In this document: positions 1 to 11,283 of the stretch, piece after piece
Layout of the letters: the number at the start of each line of letters is the position of its first letter
Position numbering within the stretch: position 1 is the stretch's first letter
Source of the DNA: Acetoanaerobium noterae
Lineage (GTDB): Bacteria > Bacillota > Clostridia > Peptostreptococcales > Filifactoraceae
DNA: 64,000 bases
Reading direction: 5' to 3'
Assembly (NCBI RefSeq): GCF_900168025.1
Contig: NZ_FUYN01000001.1
Location: 496,001-560,000 of the forward strand
Program-made: the position numbers and the translations under genes
The notes under the pieces: generated by a model
Database searches by the model: none
What the model saw: the letters and a program-made list of their open reading frames with translations, nothing else
Told to the model about the DNA's origin: nothing

Positions 1-2
1 TC

Positions 3-191
3 GTAGCTATCCACGCTGGAGTAGAATGTGGACTATTTAAAGAAAAGCTTCCTGAGCTAGATATGATATCAATAGGACCAAATATGGCAGATGTTCATAC
101 TCCAAATGAGCACGTTAGCATCTCTTCAATCCAAAGAACATATAGCTATCTACTTGAAGTTTTAAAAAGATTTAATGAAATAGAAAGATAA
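3..191 (+). CDS. pepD: Xaa-His dipeptidase (PepD-like), C-terminal fragment
   Basis: Only the last 62 codons are in the window, open from the left edge in the frame starting at base 3 and ending TAA at 189-191. The translation contains AIHAGVECGLF, then MISIGPNMADVHTPNEHVSI and a final helical stretch. This matches the end of M20-family aminoacyl-histidine dipeptidases, where a conserved Glu-Cys-Gly segment and a His near 'HTPNE' lie in the metallopeptidase core. The family hydrolyses Xaa-His dipeptides such as carnosine in the cytoplasm and uses two zinc ions. The call rests on about 60 residues, so another M20 peptidase (for example peptidase T) is possible but less likely. Confidence 0.75.
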   Translation, partial: VAIHAGVECGLFKEKLPELDMISIGPNMADVHTPNEHVSISSIQRTYSYLLEVLKRFNEIER

Positions 192-202
192 AAAAATAAA
201 GT

Positions 203-231
203 GACCCCTAGATGAGTTTCATCTAGGGGTC
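203..231. terminator. bidirectional intrinsic terminator
   Basis: A 12-bp perfect stem (203-214 with 220-231) encloses a 5-base loop. It has a T-rich tail on the plus side and an A-rich run (191-200) on the other. It lies between the convergent dipeptidase gene and the PFOR gene and could end both. Confidence 0.85.
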
Positions 232-311
232 TTAGTTTGTGATGTATTTTCTGGGTCTATATTTTCAGGTCATTTTATAGTATTCCGATTTTTACTAATC
301 AGAATTAAATT

Positions 312-3884
<3,573 letters not shown>

Positions 3885-3900
3885 TTAGTTAAAAACTCTT

Positions 3901-3944
3901 AAGTACAATGTATACACAAAAACCTAGTATGTGTATTTGTACTT
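3901..3944. promoter_or_regulatory. imperfect inverted repeat in the PFOR leader
   Basis: AAGTACAATGTATACACA (3901-3918) is mirrored by TGTGTATTTGTACTT (3930-3944) about 50-100 bases upstream of the PFOR start. The arms match except for three bases missing from the right arm. No T-run follows on the PFOR strand, so it is not an obvious terminator. It could be an operator or a leader hairpin. Confidence 0.5.
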
Positions 3945-3973
3945 TAGATAAATAAGAAATTGAAACTATATAT

Positions 3974-3992
3974 AAAACGATAAAATCGTTTT
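3974..3992 (-). terminator. weak terminator after deoC
   Basis: Eight-bp arms AAAACGAT and ATCGTTTT with a 3-base loop sit 8 bases past the deoC stop. The AT-rich stem is short and the U-tract is weak, so termination may be inefficient. Confidence 0.4.
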
Positions 3993-3999
3993 AAACAAA

Positions 4000-4671
4000 T
4001 TAATAGCCTGAAGACTGGGATTTTGAAGCTGTCACAATAGCGATAGAAGCACTTGCACCTATTCTAGTTGCCCCGCTTTCAATCATAGTAACTGCATCCT
4101 CATAGGTTCTTACTCCTCCTGATGCTTTTACTCCCATTTCAGTACCAACAGTTTTTCTCATAAGAGCAATATCTTCCTTTGTTGCTCCACCAGTAGAAAA
4201 TCCAGTAGATGTCTTTACAAAGTCAGCTCCTGCATCTTTAGCTAGCTTGCATGCTCTTTCTTTTTCTTCATCTGTTAAAAGACAAGTTTCAATGATTACC
4301 TTAACTAGTGCTTTCTTGTCAGCCGCATCAACCACAGCCTTTATATCCTTAAGCACTTGCTCATCTTTTTTGTCTTTTAATTTAGAAATATTAATCACCA
4401 TATCTACTTCTGCTGCTCCCTTTTGAATAGCATCCCTTGTTTCGAAAGCCTTCGTTTCTGGAGTGCTAGCTCCTAAAGGAAATCCTATAACTGTGCATAC
4501 AGCTACATTACTTTCACTTAGCTCTTTTGCCGCTATCTCGACAAATCCAGGATTTATGCACACTGAAAAAAAGTCATACTCTTTTGCTTCATTGCAAAGC
4601 TTAATAACTTCGTTTTCCGTTGCATCAGCTTTTAAAAGTGTGTGATCAATATATCTAGAAAGATTTTTCAT
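4000..4671 (-). CDS. deoC: deoxyribose-phosphate aldolase
   Basis: A class I aldolase of 223 residues that splits 2-deoxyribose 5-phosphate into acetaldehyde and glyceraldehyde 3-phosphate during deoxynucleoside catabolism. The TIM-barrel motifs are all visible: D90 in AAEVDMVIN, the Schiff-base lysine K153 in FVKTSTGF, and the proton-relay lysine K182 in GVKASGGV. Length matches the family. It lies 18 bases downstream of the pduL-type gene on the same strand and is probably co-transcribed. No deoA, deoB or deoD is visible nearby, so the pair may serve acetaldehyde/acetyl phosphate handling rather than a full deo operon. Confidence 0.96.
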   Translation of the reverse strand: MKNLSRYIDHTLLKADATENEVIKLCNEAKEYDFFSVCINPGFVEIAAKELSESNVAVCTVIGFPLGASTPETKAFETRDAIQKGAAEVDMVINISKLKDKKDEQVLKDIKAVVDAADKKALVKVIIETCLLTDEEKERACKLAKDAGADFVKTSTGFSTGGATKEDIALMRKTVGTEMGVKASGGVRTYEDAVTMIESGATRIGASASIAIVTASKSQSSGY

Positions 4672-4689
4672 TTATGTTTTGCCTCCAAA

Positions 4690-5262
4690 TTATCCAATCT
4701 TAATAAGTTCTACTAAATCTCCATTTGCTACTCCTGCAGCATTTCCCTCTTCAAGGTCTACGTGCATTTCAAGTGCGTAGCTTGGATTTGCTCTTACAAG
4801 TACGTTCTTGAATACAACTGCTCTTTCTCCACCAGTTTCAACATCTACAATATCCATATCCTTTACGCCGAATTTTTCAGCATCTTCCATATTCATATGT
4901 ATATGTCTAGAAGCAACAATTATTCCTTTTTCTAGCTCAACTTCTCCAGCTGGTCCTACAAGCTTTGCACCAGGGCTGTTATCTATATCTCCAGAGTCTC
5001 TTACAGGAGCCTTTACTCCAAGTGCTCTAGCATCAGCAAGTGATACCTCTACTTGAGTTTGCTTTCTAGCTGGTCCAAGTACTCTAACTCCTTTTAGTGT
5101 TCCTTTTGGTCCTACTAAATCAACCTTTTCCTCACAAGCATATTGTCCTGGCTGAGATAAATCTTTAGATGGAGTAAGTTCATAACCGCTTCCAAATAGA
5201 ATTTCTATGTGCTCTTGGCTTAAATGAAGATGTCTATTAGATAGTGCTATTGGTAATTTCAT
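4690..5262 (-). CDS. pduL: phosphate propanoyltransferase (PduL-type phosphotransacylase)
   Basis: PduL-family enzymes exchange CoA and phosphate on short acyl groups (acetyl- or propionyl-CoA to the acyl phosphate), which acetate kinase can then turn into ATP. The two beta-barrel halves each carry a histidine cluster: NRHLHLS near residue 11, and SRHIHMN near 120 with EMHVD near 168. These are the metal ligands of the family. There is no N-terminal amphipathic encapsulation extension, so a cytosolic form is expected. The ATG at 5262 is preferred over an in-frame TTG at 5265 because AGGAGG lies 7 bases before it. It is followed directly by deoC. Confidence 0.93.
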   Translation of the reverse strand: MKLPIALSNRHLHLSQEHIEILFGSGYELTPSKDLSQPGQYACEEKVDLVGPKGTLKGVRVLGPARKQTQVEVSLADARALGVKAPVRDSGDIDNSPGAKLVGPAGEVELEKGIIVASRHIHMNMEDAEKFGVKDMDIVDVETGGERAVVFKNVLVRANPSYALEMHVDLEEGNAAGVANGDLVELIKIG

Positions 5263-5390
5263 CAAATGCCCTCCTATAATATATAATTAGAATAAACCTA
5301 TCAGCTTAATTATACTGTATATGGTTATAGTAAATCAAATCTTATTTATTTTATTTTGCTACAAGTTAGAATTATCAATAAAATAATTTT

Positions 5391-5981
5391 TTAACACATA
5401 GATGCTTTCATATTTTTTATAAGTTCCTCAATTTCATTTTCATAGTTTTTCAAAAAATCTTCTCTATCCCACACTGGAGAATTATCAATATCAGAAATTT
5501 GAAGATGATTTAAAAGCTTGGTGTTTATACATCTAAAATAAAACTCCATTATGGTTTTATTCCCTACAAATTGTGTCTCGTAGGGTTTTGCTCCACCAAG
5601 AGAAACAAGTAATCCAAATCTTTTTTTGTACCTGTCTATAGACGGCTCATTAAGAATATATTTGCTTGCATAAAAAGCCTGAGTTCTATCTACAAAAGCT
5701 TTTAATTTTGCTGGCACCCCATCAAAAAAAACCGGAGACAAGACTATAGTCCCACAAGATTTGTTAATCTTTTCATAAAGTGGTGTCATGTCATCCTTCA
5801 TAAAGCACTTTCCTGTTTTATCACAGTATCCGCAAGCAATACAAGGCTCAAAGTCCAAAGTTCTAAGGTTAATATATGTAGGCTGTATGCCATGTCTATT
5901 TAAAATTTTAAGCGCTTCATCAGCCAAATATGAAGTGTTTCCTGATTTTCTAGGGCTTGCATTTATTATCATGATATCCAT
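5391..5981 (-). CDS. flavodoxin-like NAD(P)H-dependent oxidoreductase / iron-sulfur flavoprotein
   Basis: About 196 residues with the FMN-reductase fold. The N-terminal phosphate-binding segment reads INASPRKSGNTSYL. A cysteine group CIACGYCDKTGKC near residue 50 follows, as in iron-sulfur flavoproteins, and then SPVFFDGVPAKLKAFVDR. Such proteins bind FMN and transfer electrons in anaerobes; the substrate cannot be told. The ATG at 5981 lies two bases past the stop of the upstream phosphatase-domain frame, so its translation may be coupled to it. No convincing GGAGG precedes it. Confidence 0.85.
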   Translation of the reverse strand: MDIMIINASPRKSGNTSYLADEALKILNRHGIQPTYINLRTLDFEPCIACGYCDKTGKCFMKDDMTPLYEKINKSCGTIVLSPVFFDGVPAKLKAFVDRTQAFYASKYILNEPSIDRYKKRFGLLVSLGGAKPYETQFVGNKTIMEFYFRCINTKLLNHLQISDIDNSPVWDREDFLKNYENEIEELIKNMKASMC

Positions 5982-5982
5982 A

Positions 5983-6597
5983 TTAATCACACTCTTTCAT
6001 CTCACGCTTTACAATAACTAGCATAACATCGTCTTCCATATATTGAGTTCCTGTAAACCTATGCATTTCATCAGAAATCATATCGCATATTTCTTCACCA
6101 GTTTTATCTGAATTAGTAATTAAAAACTCAGCTAATCCTTCTGTTCCATACTCTAATTCATCAATATTTCCTGCCTCAATTATTCCATCAGTATAAAGTG
6201 CTATCATCTCTACATCCGAGATGTCATATGTATGCTGTTCATACTCAGCATCTTCCATAACCCCTAAAGGTATTCCTTCGTCTGTCTGCATAGCTGAATA
6301 TTTCAAGTTTCCTGCTTCATCTCTAAAAAATGACAGTGGAAACAAATGTCCAGCATTTGAAGATATTGCTATGTTCTTATCAAAATCTAGATACATTATT
6401 CTAGCTGTTATAAATAAATTAAGTGCATCTAAATCATTATACAATATGCGATTCATTCTATTTAATATATTGCTTGGAGTCAGTTCCTCTGATAATAGTG
6501 TTTTAAGTACACCCTTCATCATAGCAACAAAATAGTTTGATAAGATGCCATGACCCATGACATCTGCAATGAACACTATCGCTCTGCTATCATCCAT
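5983..6597 (-). CDS. SpoIIE/PP2C-type phosphatase domain, downstream half of an interrupted gene
   Basis: This frame carries most of a SpoIIE (PPM-type serine phosphatase) domain: FIADVMGHGILS near residue 9, SNAGH, LYTDGI.EA, and a final EDDVMLVIVKR. These are the metal-binding aspartates and motifs of RsbU/SpoIIE phosphatases, which dephosphorylate anti-anti-sigma factors. The domain's usual start, the GGDF strand, lies upstream of this ATG. It is encoded in the same frame at 6598-6627, directly after a TAA. The natural protein should therefore be the 607-residue fusion with the GAF part. Whether this half is translated alone is doubtful, since no ribosome binding site is suitably placed for 6597. 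Confidence 0.8.
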   Translation of the reverse strand: MDDSRAIVFIADVMGHGILSNYFVAMMKGVLKTLLSEELTPSNILNRMNRILYNDLDALNLFITARIMYLDFDKNIAISSNAGHLFPLSFFRDEAGNLKYSAMQTDEGIPLGVMEDAEYEQHTYDISDVEMIALYTDGIIEAGNIDELEYGTEGLAEFLITNSDKTGEEICDMISDEMHRFTGTQYMEDDVMLVIVKREMKECD

Positions 6598-6627
6598 CCT
6601 AACTAATTTACAAAAATCTCCTCCAAT

Positions 6628-6630
6628 TTA
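6628..6630 (-). other. in-frame TAA splitting a GAF-SpoIIE phosphatase gene
   Basis: Reading 7806 down to 5983 in one frame gives YYYSPSR, stop, IGGDFCKLVRMDD. SpoIIE domains normally read S-R-x-[VI]-G-G-D-F here, so the stop replaces the single residue before the conserved GGDF motif. One base change from GAA, CAA or AAA would explain it. Confidence 0.85.
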
Positions 6631-7806
6631 TCTAGAGGGACTGTAATAGTAATCAATAGCTACGCATCCATCTAATCTCATGTGCTTATCGCTCATTATA
6701 AGCTCTTGTTGCTTACCTACAATCTCTAGGTCTCTTTCCATAAGCTTATTGTCAAAAATTCTTCTGCTATTAATATACATAATTAATGACAAAACTATTT
6801 GCGAAGCATAAATTGCTAGAATTTTTAAGTCGTCATTGTAGTATTTTTTGCTATTAATAGCAATTAGATGTCCAATTACTGCGTTTTCTTTTTTTAGAGG
6901 TTCAAAAATCAGCGACGTTATTCCCATGTCTACGATATGCTTTGGTAAATCTTTTTTGCTGAATAGCTTAACATCTCTTTGTTTATTTTCTTCATTAAAA
7001 ACAAATTCGACTATATGAGAAAAATCCTCTATTTTTCCAAACTTAGCCATGGTATTGACTCTTATGTCATGGTCCTCTACTACAATAAGAGAGGCTTCAC
7101 TATTGGTAAGCTTACATACTTGCTCGCTTATCATTGTAAAGAACGAATCTATTCCTTTGTTTTTATAAAGCTCATCAGTTGCTTTCGCTATAGAAGCTAT
7201 AGCTTCTCTCAGCTTCTTTACAATTCTATCTATGTCTCCGTTATAGCGTGTAATTTCCATTGATAGTCCAAGCAAAAGTGCTACTGAATCAATAAAATCT
7301 ACATCGGTTGATGAGAGCTCTTCACCCTCCTCTAAAAAACAAGTCATAAAGCCTACAACTGAGTTGCTCGATATAAGAGGAAACACAGCCCTTCCTATAT
7401 AGCCTTCCTTATTCGCAATCTCAAGCTCTCCAGAGGCTCTTGGATCATCACTTAGCCTTTTAATATATATAGGTTTTTTAGTTTCTATTGCTTCTTTAAT
7501 ATATGGTGGATATATATCTATATGTATCTTAGGTCCTTGAGGCGTTTGGTCTTTTTCAAATAGCTTCGGTATATATTCTAAAGTATCTTTGCATACTAAA
7601 TATGCATATTTATATTCGTACCTGTCGAATATATTTACGCAAGCTTTCTTTGGAGATATAACGTTTAGCATCTTATCTACAACTTTATCCTTGATACTAT
7701 AAAAGCTTTTGGAAGATGTAACTAACTGCGAAATTTCTACTATGGTATTTAATTTTATACTTAAGTCATTTTCCCCCAAAATCTCTCCTCCTATCGATTC
7801 AGACAT
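6628..7806 (-). CDS. GAF-domain sensor half of an interrupted SpoIIE-type phosphatase
   Basis: A 392-residue open frame with two GAF-like regions: about 20-190, containing AYLVCKDTLEYIP and GRAVFPLISSNSVVGFMTCF, and about 205-350, containing VFNEENKQRD and LIFEPLKKENAVIGHLIAIN. A helical linker (about 350-380) leads into RLDGCVAIDYYYSPSR, the first strand of a SpoIIE phosphatase domain. The TAA at 6628 cuts the domain there. Intact relatives are GAF-PP2C regulators that control sigma-factor partner-switching. No membrane segment is seen. The DUF1461 membrane protein gene lies 24 bases upstream and is probably co-transcribed. Confidence 0.8.
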   Translation of the reverse strand: MSESIGGEILGENDLSIKLNTIVEISQLVTSSKSFYSIKDKVVDKMLNVISPKKACVNIFDRYEYKYAYLVCKDTLEYIPKLFEKDQTPQGPKIHIDIYPPYIKEAIETKKPIYIKRLSDDPRASGELEIANKEGYIGRAVFPLISSNSVVGFMTCFLEEGEELSSTDVDFIDSVALLLGLSMEITRYNGDIDRIVKKLREAIASIAKATDELYKNKGIDSFFTMISEQVCKLTNSEASLIVVEDHDIRVNTMAKFGKIEDFSHIVEFVFNEENKQRDVKLFSKKDLPKHIVDMGITSLIFEPLKKENAVIGHLIAINSKKYYNDDLKILAIYASQIVLSLIMYINSRRIFDNKLMERDLEIVGKQQELIMSDKHMRLDGCVAIDYYYSPSR

Positions 7807-7830
7807 GGTAGCTCGAATTAAAATTGTCTC

Positions 7831-8463
7831 TTAGTCAACGCTTCTCCAGTGTAAGTTTGACACCCCTAAATAAAATAGTATGCTTAGAGCTGCAAAAATC
7901 ATCCCAATATAAACAGTAAAACTCATAAAAAATCTTTCTGGCATTAAATTTATTATGATGCTCTCTGATGGATATAAAATCCAGTAATCATTATTAAAAA
8001 ATATATGATGAAACTTTACAAATGCAGCGCTAAAATTCTTGCTTATAATCGTTGCCACGACAACAATTATCCCTATTACGCCTATATAACTAATTCGATA
8101 TTTTTTTACAAAATCCTCTTCTCTAGATAATCTAGAAATTAGATAAGCTATAATAATAATATTAAATAGCCTAACAATTTTTCCAAGGTCAAAGAGGAAT
8201 TTTACATCAATCATATGCACATGCTCTCTGTCTTTAAAAAACCCTCTTTGATTCATATCATTTATAATATCAGCTAAATACAATATAATATCGTCAGTAA
8301 CCTGAGCTACTGGATAATCCTTCACATAAGCTACATCATATACTTTATTTGATTTATACTGACCTTCATATAGAGGTTTGAGCACGGATACTATTTCTAT
8401 AGATGTAAATAAAAGTACAAAAATAATAGATAAAACTAAAACAATATAGTTTAATGTCTTCAT
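7831..8463 (-). CDS. DUF1461 (TIGR01906-type) integral membrane protein
   Basis: A 210-residue protein with four predicted membrane segments (about 7-29, 93-111, 121-143, 178-203). It carries the family's conserved features: DVKFLFDLGKI, FHHIFFNNDYWILYPSESII and NLMPERFF. These residues lie in the extracytoplasmic loops and the family's function is unknown. The start is the ATG at 8463 with GAAAAGAGAT upstream. It sits just upstream of the GAF/phosphatase gene on the same strand, which hints at a shared envelope or stress-sensing role, but this is inference only. Confidence 0.85.
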   Translation of the reverse strand: MKTLNYIVLVLSIIFVLLFTSIEIVSVLKPLYEGQYKSNKVYDVAYVKDYPVAQVTDDIILYLADIINDMNQRGFFKDREHVHMIDVKFLFDLGKIVRLFNIIIIAYLISRLSREEDFVKKYRISYIGVIGIIVVVATIISKNFSAAFVKFHHIFFNNDYWILYPSESIIINLMPERFFMSFTVYIGMIFAALSILFYLGVSNLHWRSVD

Positions 8464-8768
8464 GAATATCTCTTTTCATTATTTATAAAATTTTTCTATA
8501 GCTCTAATTAAAAATAAAAAACTCTTTCCAATAAATGAAAATTTGCTAATGTTCCCAAGAAATCTTGCTTTATTCACAATAAAAAATATTATTTTTTAAT
8601 TAAATCTCAAATCTTCAAACAGTTTTAAATTTCTATATGTATATCTAAAGTTTTTTGTTTATCAATTGTTAGCTAACTCTATTTTATATCAATTGTTTAA
8701 TTGTAACAATTATTGTTTTATTATTATTAAAATAATTTAAATTTATATCTATTGCAGAAAAAATTTTA
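8464..8768. other. AT-rich intergenic region
   Basis: These 305 bases hold no open frame of note. The stretch TATCAATTGTT occurs twice (about 8656-8697) in very AT-rich DNA. It should hold the promoter of the DUF1461-phosphatase operon and the end of the hpt transcript, but I see no clear hexamers or terminator. Confidence 0.5.
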
Positions 8769-9287
8769 TTAATCTTCAACCGCTGCTATGTAAGGCAGAT
8801 TTCTATACTGCTCTTTACAGTCTATTCCATATCCAACTATAAATTTATCTTCTATGCTGAATCCTACATAATCCGCTAAAACATCGCATTTTCTTCTTTG
8901 AGGTTTATCTAAAAGTGTACATATTTTAAGTGATTTTACATGTCTTGCCGCTAAGTATTCTCTTAAATAATTAAGAGTAAGTCCTGTATCTATAATATCC
9001 TCTACAATAAGCACATTCATCCCAGTTATATCCATATCTAAATCCTTTATTATTCTAACTATTCCAGAGCTTTCAGTAGACATTCCATAGCTTGATACCG
9101 CCATAAAATCAAGTGTTACAGGAAGATTTATTTCCCTGATTAAATCTGATACAAAAACGCAAGCTCCTTTTAGCACTCCTATAACAAAAAGTTCTTGACC
9201 TTCATAATCTTTTTCAATTTTGCTTGCTATTTCCTTTACCTTTAATTCAATTTCTTCCTTTGATATCATAACCTTTGAAACATTCAT
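8769..9287 (-). CDS. hpt: hypoxanthine phosphoribosyltransferase
   Basis: Purine-salvage enzyme that joins hypoxanthine (or guanine) to PRPP to give IMP or GMP. The PRPP-binding signature VLIVEDIIDTGLTL is clear in the middle. An upstream segment FVIGVLKGACVFVSDLIREI and a C-terminal VGYGIDCKEQYRNLPYI are typical of bacterial HPRT. I choose the ATG at 9287 (172 residues) rather than the in-frame ATG at 9302, because GGAGG lies 8 bases before 9287. The gene stands alone between terminators. Confidence 0.96.
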   Translation of the reverse strand: MNVSKVMISKEEIELKVKEIASKIEKDYEGQELFVIGVLKGACVFVSDLIREINLPVTLDFMAVSSYGMSTESSGIVRIIKDLDMDITGMNVLIVEDIIDTGLTLNYLREYLAARHVKSLKICTLLDKPQRRKCDVLADYVGFSIEDKFIVGYGIDCKEQYRNLPYIAAVED

Positions 9288-9413
9288 TATTAAAACCTCC
9301 AAAATTAGTATACTACTCTAATAAATAATTTAATTATAAGATAAAATATTGAAATTATAACTATTTCAATAACAAAGATTATCTATAATTCTCACTCAGC
9401 TTGACTTATCCAT

Positions 9414-9460
9414 AAAAAAAGCTCTGTCACGTAGCATTATATTCTGCACGTGCAGAGCTT
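9414..9460 (-). terminator. terminator after the adenosyltransferase gene
   Basis: Arms AAGCTCTGTCACGT and ACGTGCAGAGCTT pair with one bulge around a 15-base loop. The minus-strand transcript ends in seven U residues (complement of 9414-9420). Confidence 0.85.
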
Positions 9461-9523
9461 TGTAAATTAATTCTAGCACACATTAATATTTAATTTAAAG
9501 AGGTAATATTATATTTAACACTT

Positions 9524-10072
9524 TTATAATTTTTCTTTTCCCATTTCTTCAAAATTCATCAGTATAATTTCACTTTCTAAATACCTTGCAAAAGTATAGA
9601 TAGTATCAGAAAGTCTGTTTACAAATTTAATTAAATCTGGGCTAATCTCTTCTTCATGAGCTAAATCAAGAATTCTTCTCTCAGCTCTTCTACATACCGT
9701 TCTAGCTACATGTAAAGCAGCAGAAGCATGAGAAGTACCTGGAACTATAAAGGCATCTACTTTGTCTATTTTCTTTAAATATTCATCTATCCATCCCTCT
9801 AGGGAAGTTACATGTTCAAGAGTTATTCTGTTTTTAAAATTTTCTCCATTTGTAGTTGCAAGTTCTCCTGCTACAAAAAAAAGTTTCTTTTGAATTTTGA
9901 ATATCTTTTCACTTACATCCTTATCTTCAATAAAATTTCTAGCAAATCCCAGATGAGAGTTTAGCTCATCAATAGTACCATAGGATTCTACTCTAATAGA
10001 ATTTTTCTTTACTCTAGTACCGTCATATAGTGATGTTTCACCTTTATCTCCAGTTTTCGTATAAATTTTCAT
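9524..10072 (-). CDS. pduO: ATP:cob(I)alamin adenosyltransferase, PduO type
   Basis: It transfers the adenosyl group of ATP to cob(I)alamin to make coenzyme B12. The 182-residue chain begins KIYTKTGDKGETSLYDG, the ATP-binding loop of the PduO/MMAB family. It continues with the helix bundle signatures YGTIDELNSHLGFAR and VCRRAERRILDLA and ends NRLSDTIYTFARY. The start has AGGAGG 8 bases upstream. It is divergent from a CobD-like gene, with only about 110 bases between them, which suggests a shared B12 theme. I see no cobalamin riboswitch in that short gap. Confidence 0.94.
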   Translation of the reverse strand: MKIYTKTGDKGETSLYDGTRVKKNSIRVESYGTIDELNSHLGFARNFIEDKDVSEKIFKIQKKLFFVAGELATTNGENFKNRITLEHVTSLEGWIDEYLKKIDKVDAFIVPGTSHASAALHVARTVCRRAERRILDLAHEEEISPDLIKFVNRLSDTIYTFARYLESEIILMNFEEMGKEKL

Positions 10073-10182
10073 TTTCCAGCCTCCTAAGCTATATTATTTT
10101 TCCAAATATGAAGTATAATAAGATTTATATTATATATATCCAAAATATTCTTTTTAAAAATAAATTATTTGGAGGTTATATC

Positions 10183-11265
10183 ATGTCAAAAGTCGAACAT
10201 GGTGCTAATCTATTTGAGCTTGCATCGAAATATGGTTTTAATATAGATGAAATTATGGATTTCAGTTCAAATATCAATCCTTTTGGCGCTAGTCCAAAAG
10301 CACTTAGCGAGATTTCAAAAAAACCGAACCTAGTTTCTATTTACCCAGATCCTTCGTATACTGAATTAAAGCAAGCTATTAGCACTTATACTCATGCAGC
10401 AGAAGACAATATTCTGCTTGGCAGTGGAGCTACAGGTCTAATTTCAGGCTTTATAAAATATGTACATCCTCAAAATTCTATGATTTTATCACCTGCCTAC
10501 TCAGAATATAAAAGAGAGCTAACAAAAATAAGCTCAAATATTTTCGAGCTTTTTTTATCTGAAAGCAATGAGTTTAAGCCCGATATAGCTTCAATAATAG
10601 ATTATGCAAATTCAAATAAATGTGACCTAATAGTTATTTGTAACCCAAATAACCCTACTGGAAGCATCTTAACTTCTGAGGAAATAAAACAAATACTTCA
10701 AAATACAGATGCTTACATTTTAGTTGATGAAACCTATATTGAATTTACAGACCAAAGCATCTACTCTAGCAGTGTTTTAGTCGATGAATTTTCAAAGCTA
10801 TTTGTCATAAGAGGTACAAGCAAATTCTTCTCTACTCCTGGCATAAGGCTTGGATACGCATTATCGAGTGATTCCAATATAAAATCCTATCTTCAGAGTG
10901 ATATGAATTTGTGGAGTATAAATATATTTGCAGATAGAATGGGACAGCTTATGTTCTTAGATGAGCAATATCAAGCTGAAACCTTTGAGCTTATTGAGGC
11001 TGAAAGAAGCTTTATTTTTAATGAGTTATCTAAAATAAACCAGCTAAAGGTATACCCTTCTAAAGGGAACTTCATTCTATCAAAAATTTTAAATCCAAAG
11101 CTAACAGCTTACGAGTTATATCAGGCTCTGCTTCCTTATAAAATAATAATAAGAAATTGTTCTAATTTTCCTGGATTAGACGATAGCTATTTTAGAGTTT
11201 GTGTACTTAAACCAGAGGAAAACAAGCTTCTTATAGAAAAACTTAATGATATATTTTCAAAATAA
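10183..11265 (+). CDS. cobD: threonine-phosphate decarboxylase / histidinol-phosphate aminotransferase family (CobD-like)
   Basis: A fold-type I PLP enzyme of 360 residues. The start FELASKYGFNIDEIMDFSSNINPFG is typical of CobD, which makes the aminopropanol-phosphate arm of cobalamin. The PLP region includes NPNNPTG, DETYIEF and the lysine in RGTSKFFSTPGIRLGY. The ATG at 10183 is preferred over an upstream ATG (10030) because GGAGG lies 7 bases before it and the longer frame overlaps the divergent gene. No other cobalamin-biosynthesis gene is visible, so a histidinol-phosphate aminotransferase role cannot be ruled out. The B12 adenosyltransferase next door favours CobD. Confidence 0.75.
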   Translation: MSKVEHGANLFELASKYGFNIDEIMDFSSNINPFGASPKALSEISKKPNLVSIYPDPSYTELKQAISTYTHAAEDNILLGSGATGLISGFIKYVHPQNSMILSPAYSEYKRELTKISSNIFELFLSESNEFKPDIASIIDYANSNKCDLIVICNPNNPTGSILTSEEIKQILQNTDAYILVDETYIEFTDQSIYSSSVLVDEFSKLFVIRGTSKFFSTPGIRLGYALSSDSNIKSYLQSDMNLWSINIFADRMGQLMFLDEQYQAETFELIEAERSFIFNELSKINQLKVYPSKGNFILSKILNPKLTAYELYQALLPYKIIIRNCSNFPGLDDSYFRVCVLKPEENKLLIEKLNDIFSK

Positions 11266-11283
11266 ATTTAAGGAGACTTTAAA

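Noticed and set aside
6598-6627. GGAGGA at 6619-6624 as a ribosome binding site for the downstream phosphatase half
   Set aside because: It lies about 21 bases before the ATG at 6597, too far, and it encodes the conserved GGD residues of the domain.
10073-10182. cobalamin riboswitch between the adenosyltransferase and CobD-like genes
   Set aside because: The gap is too short and I see no B12-box-like sequence.
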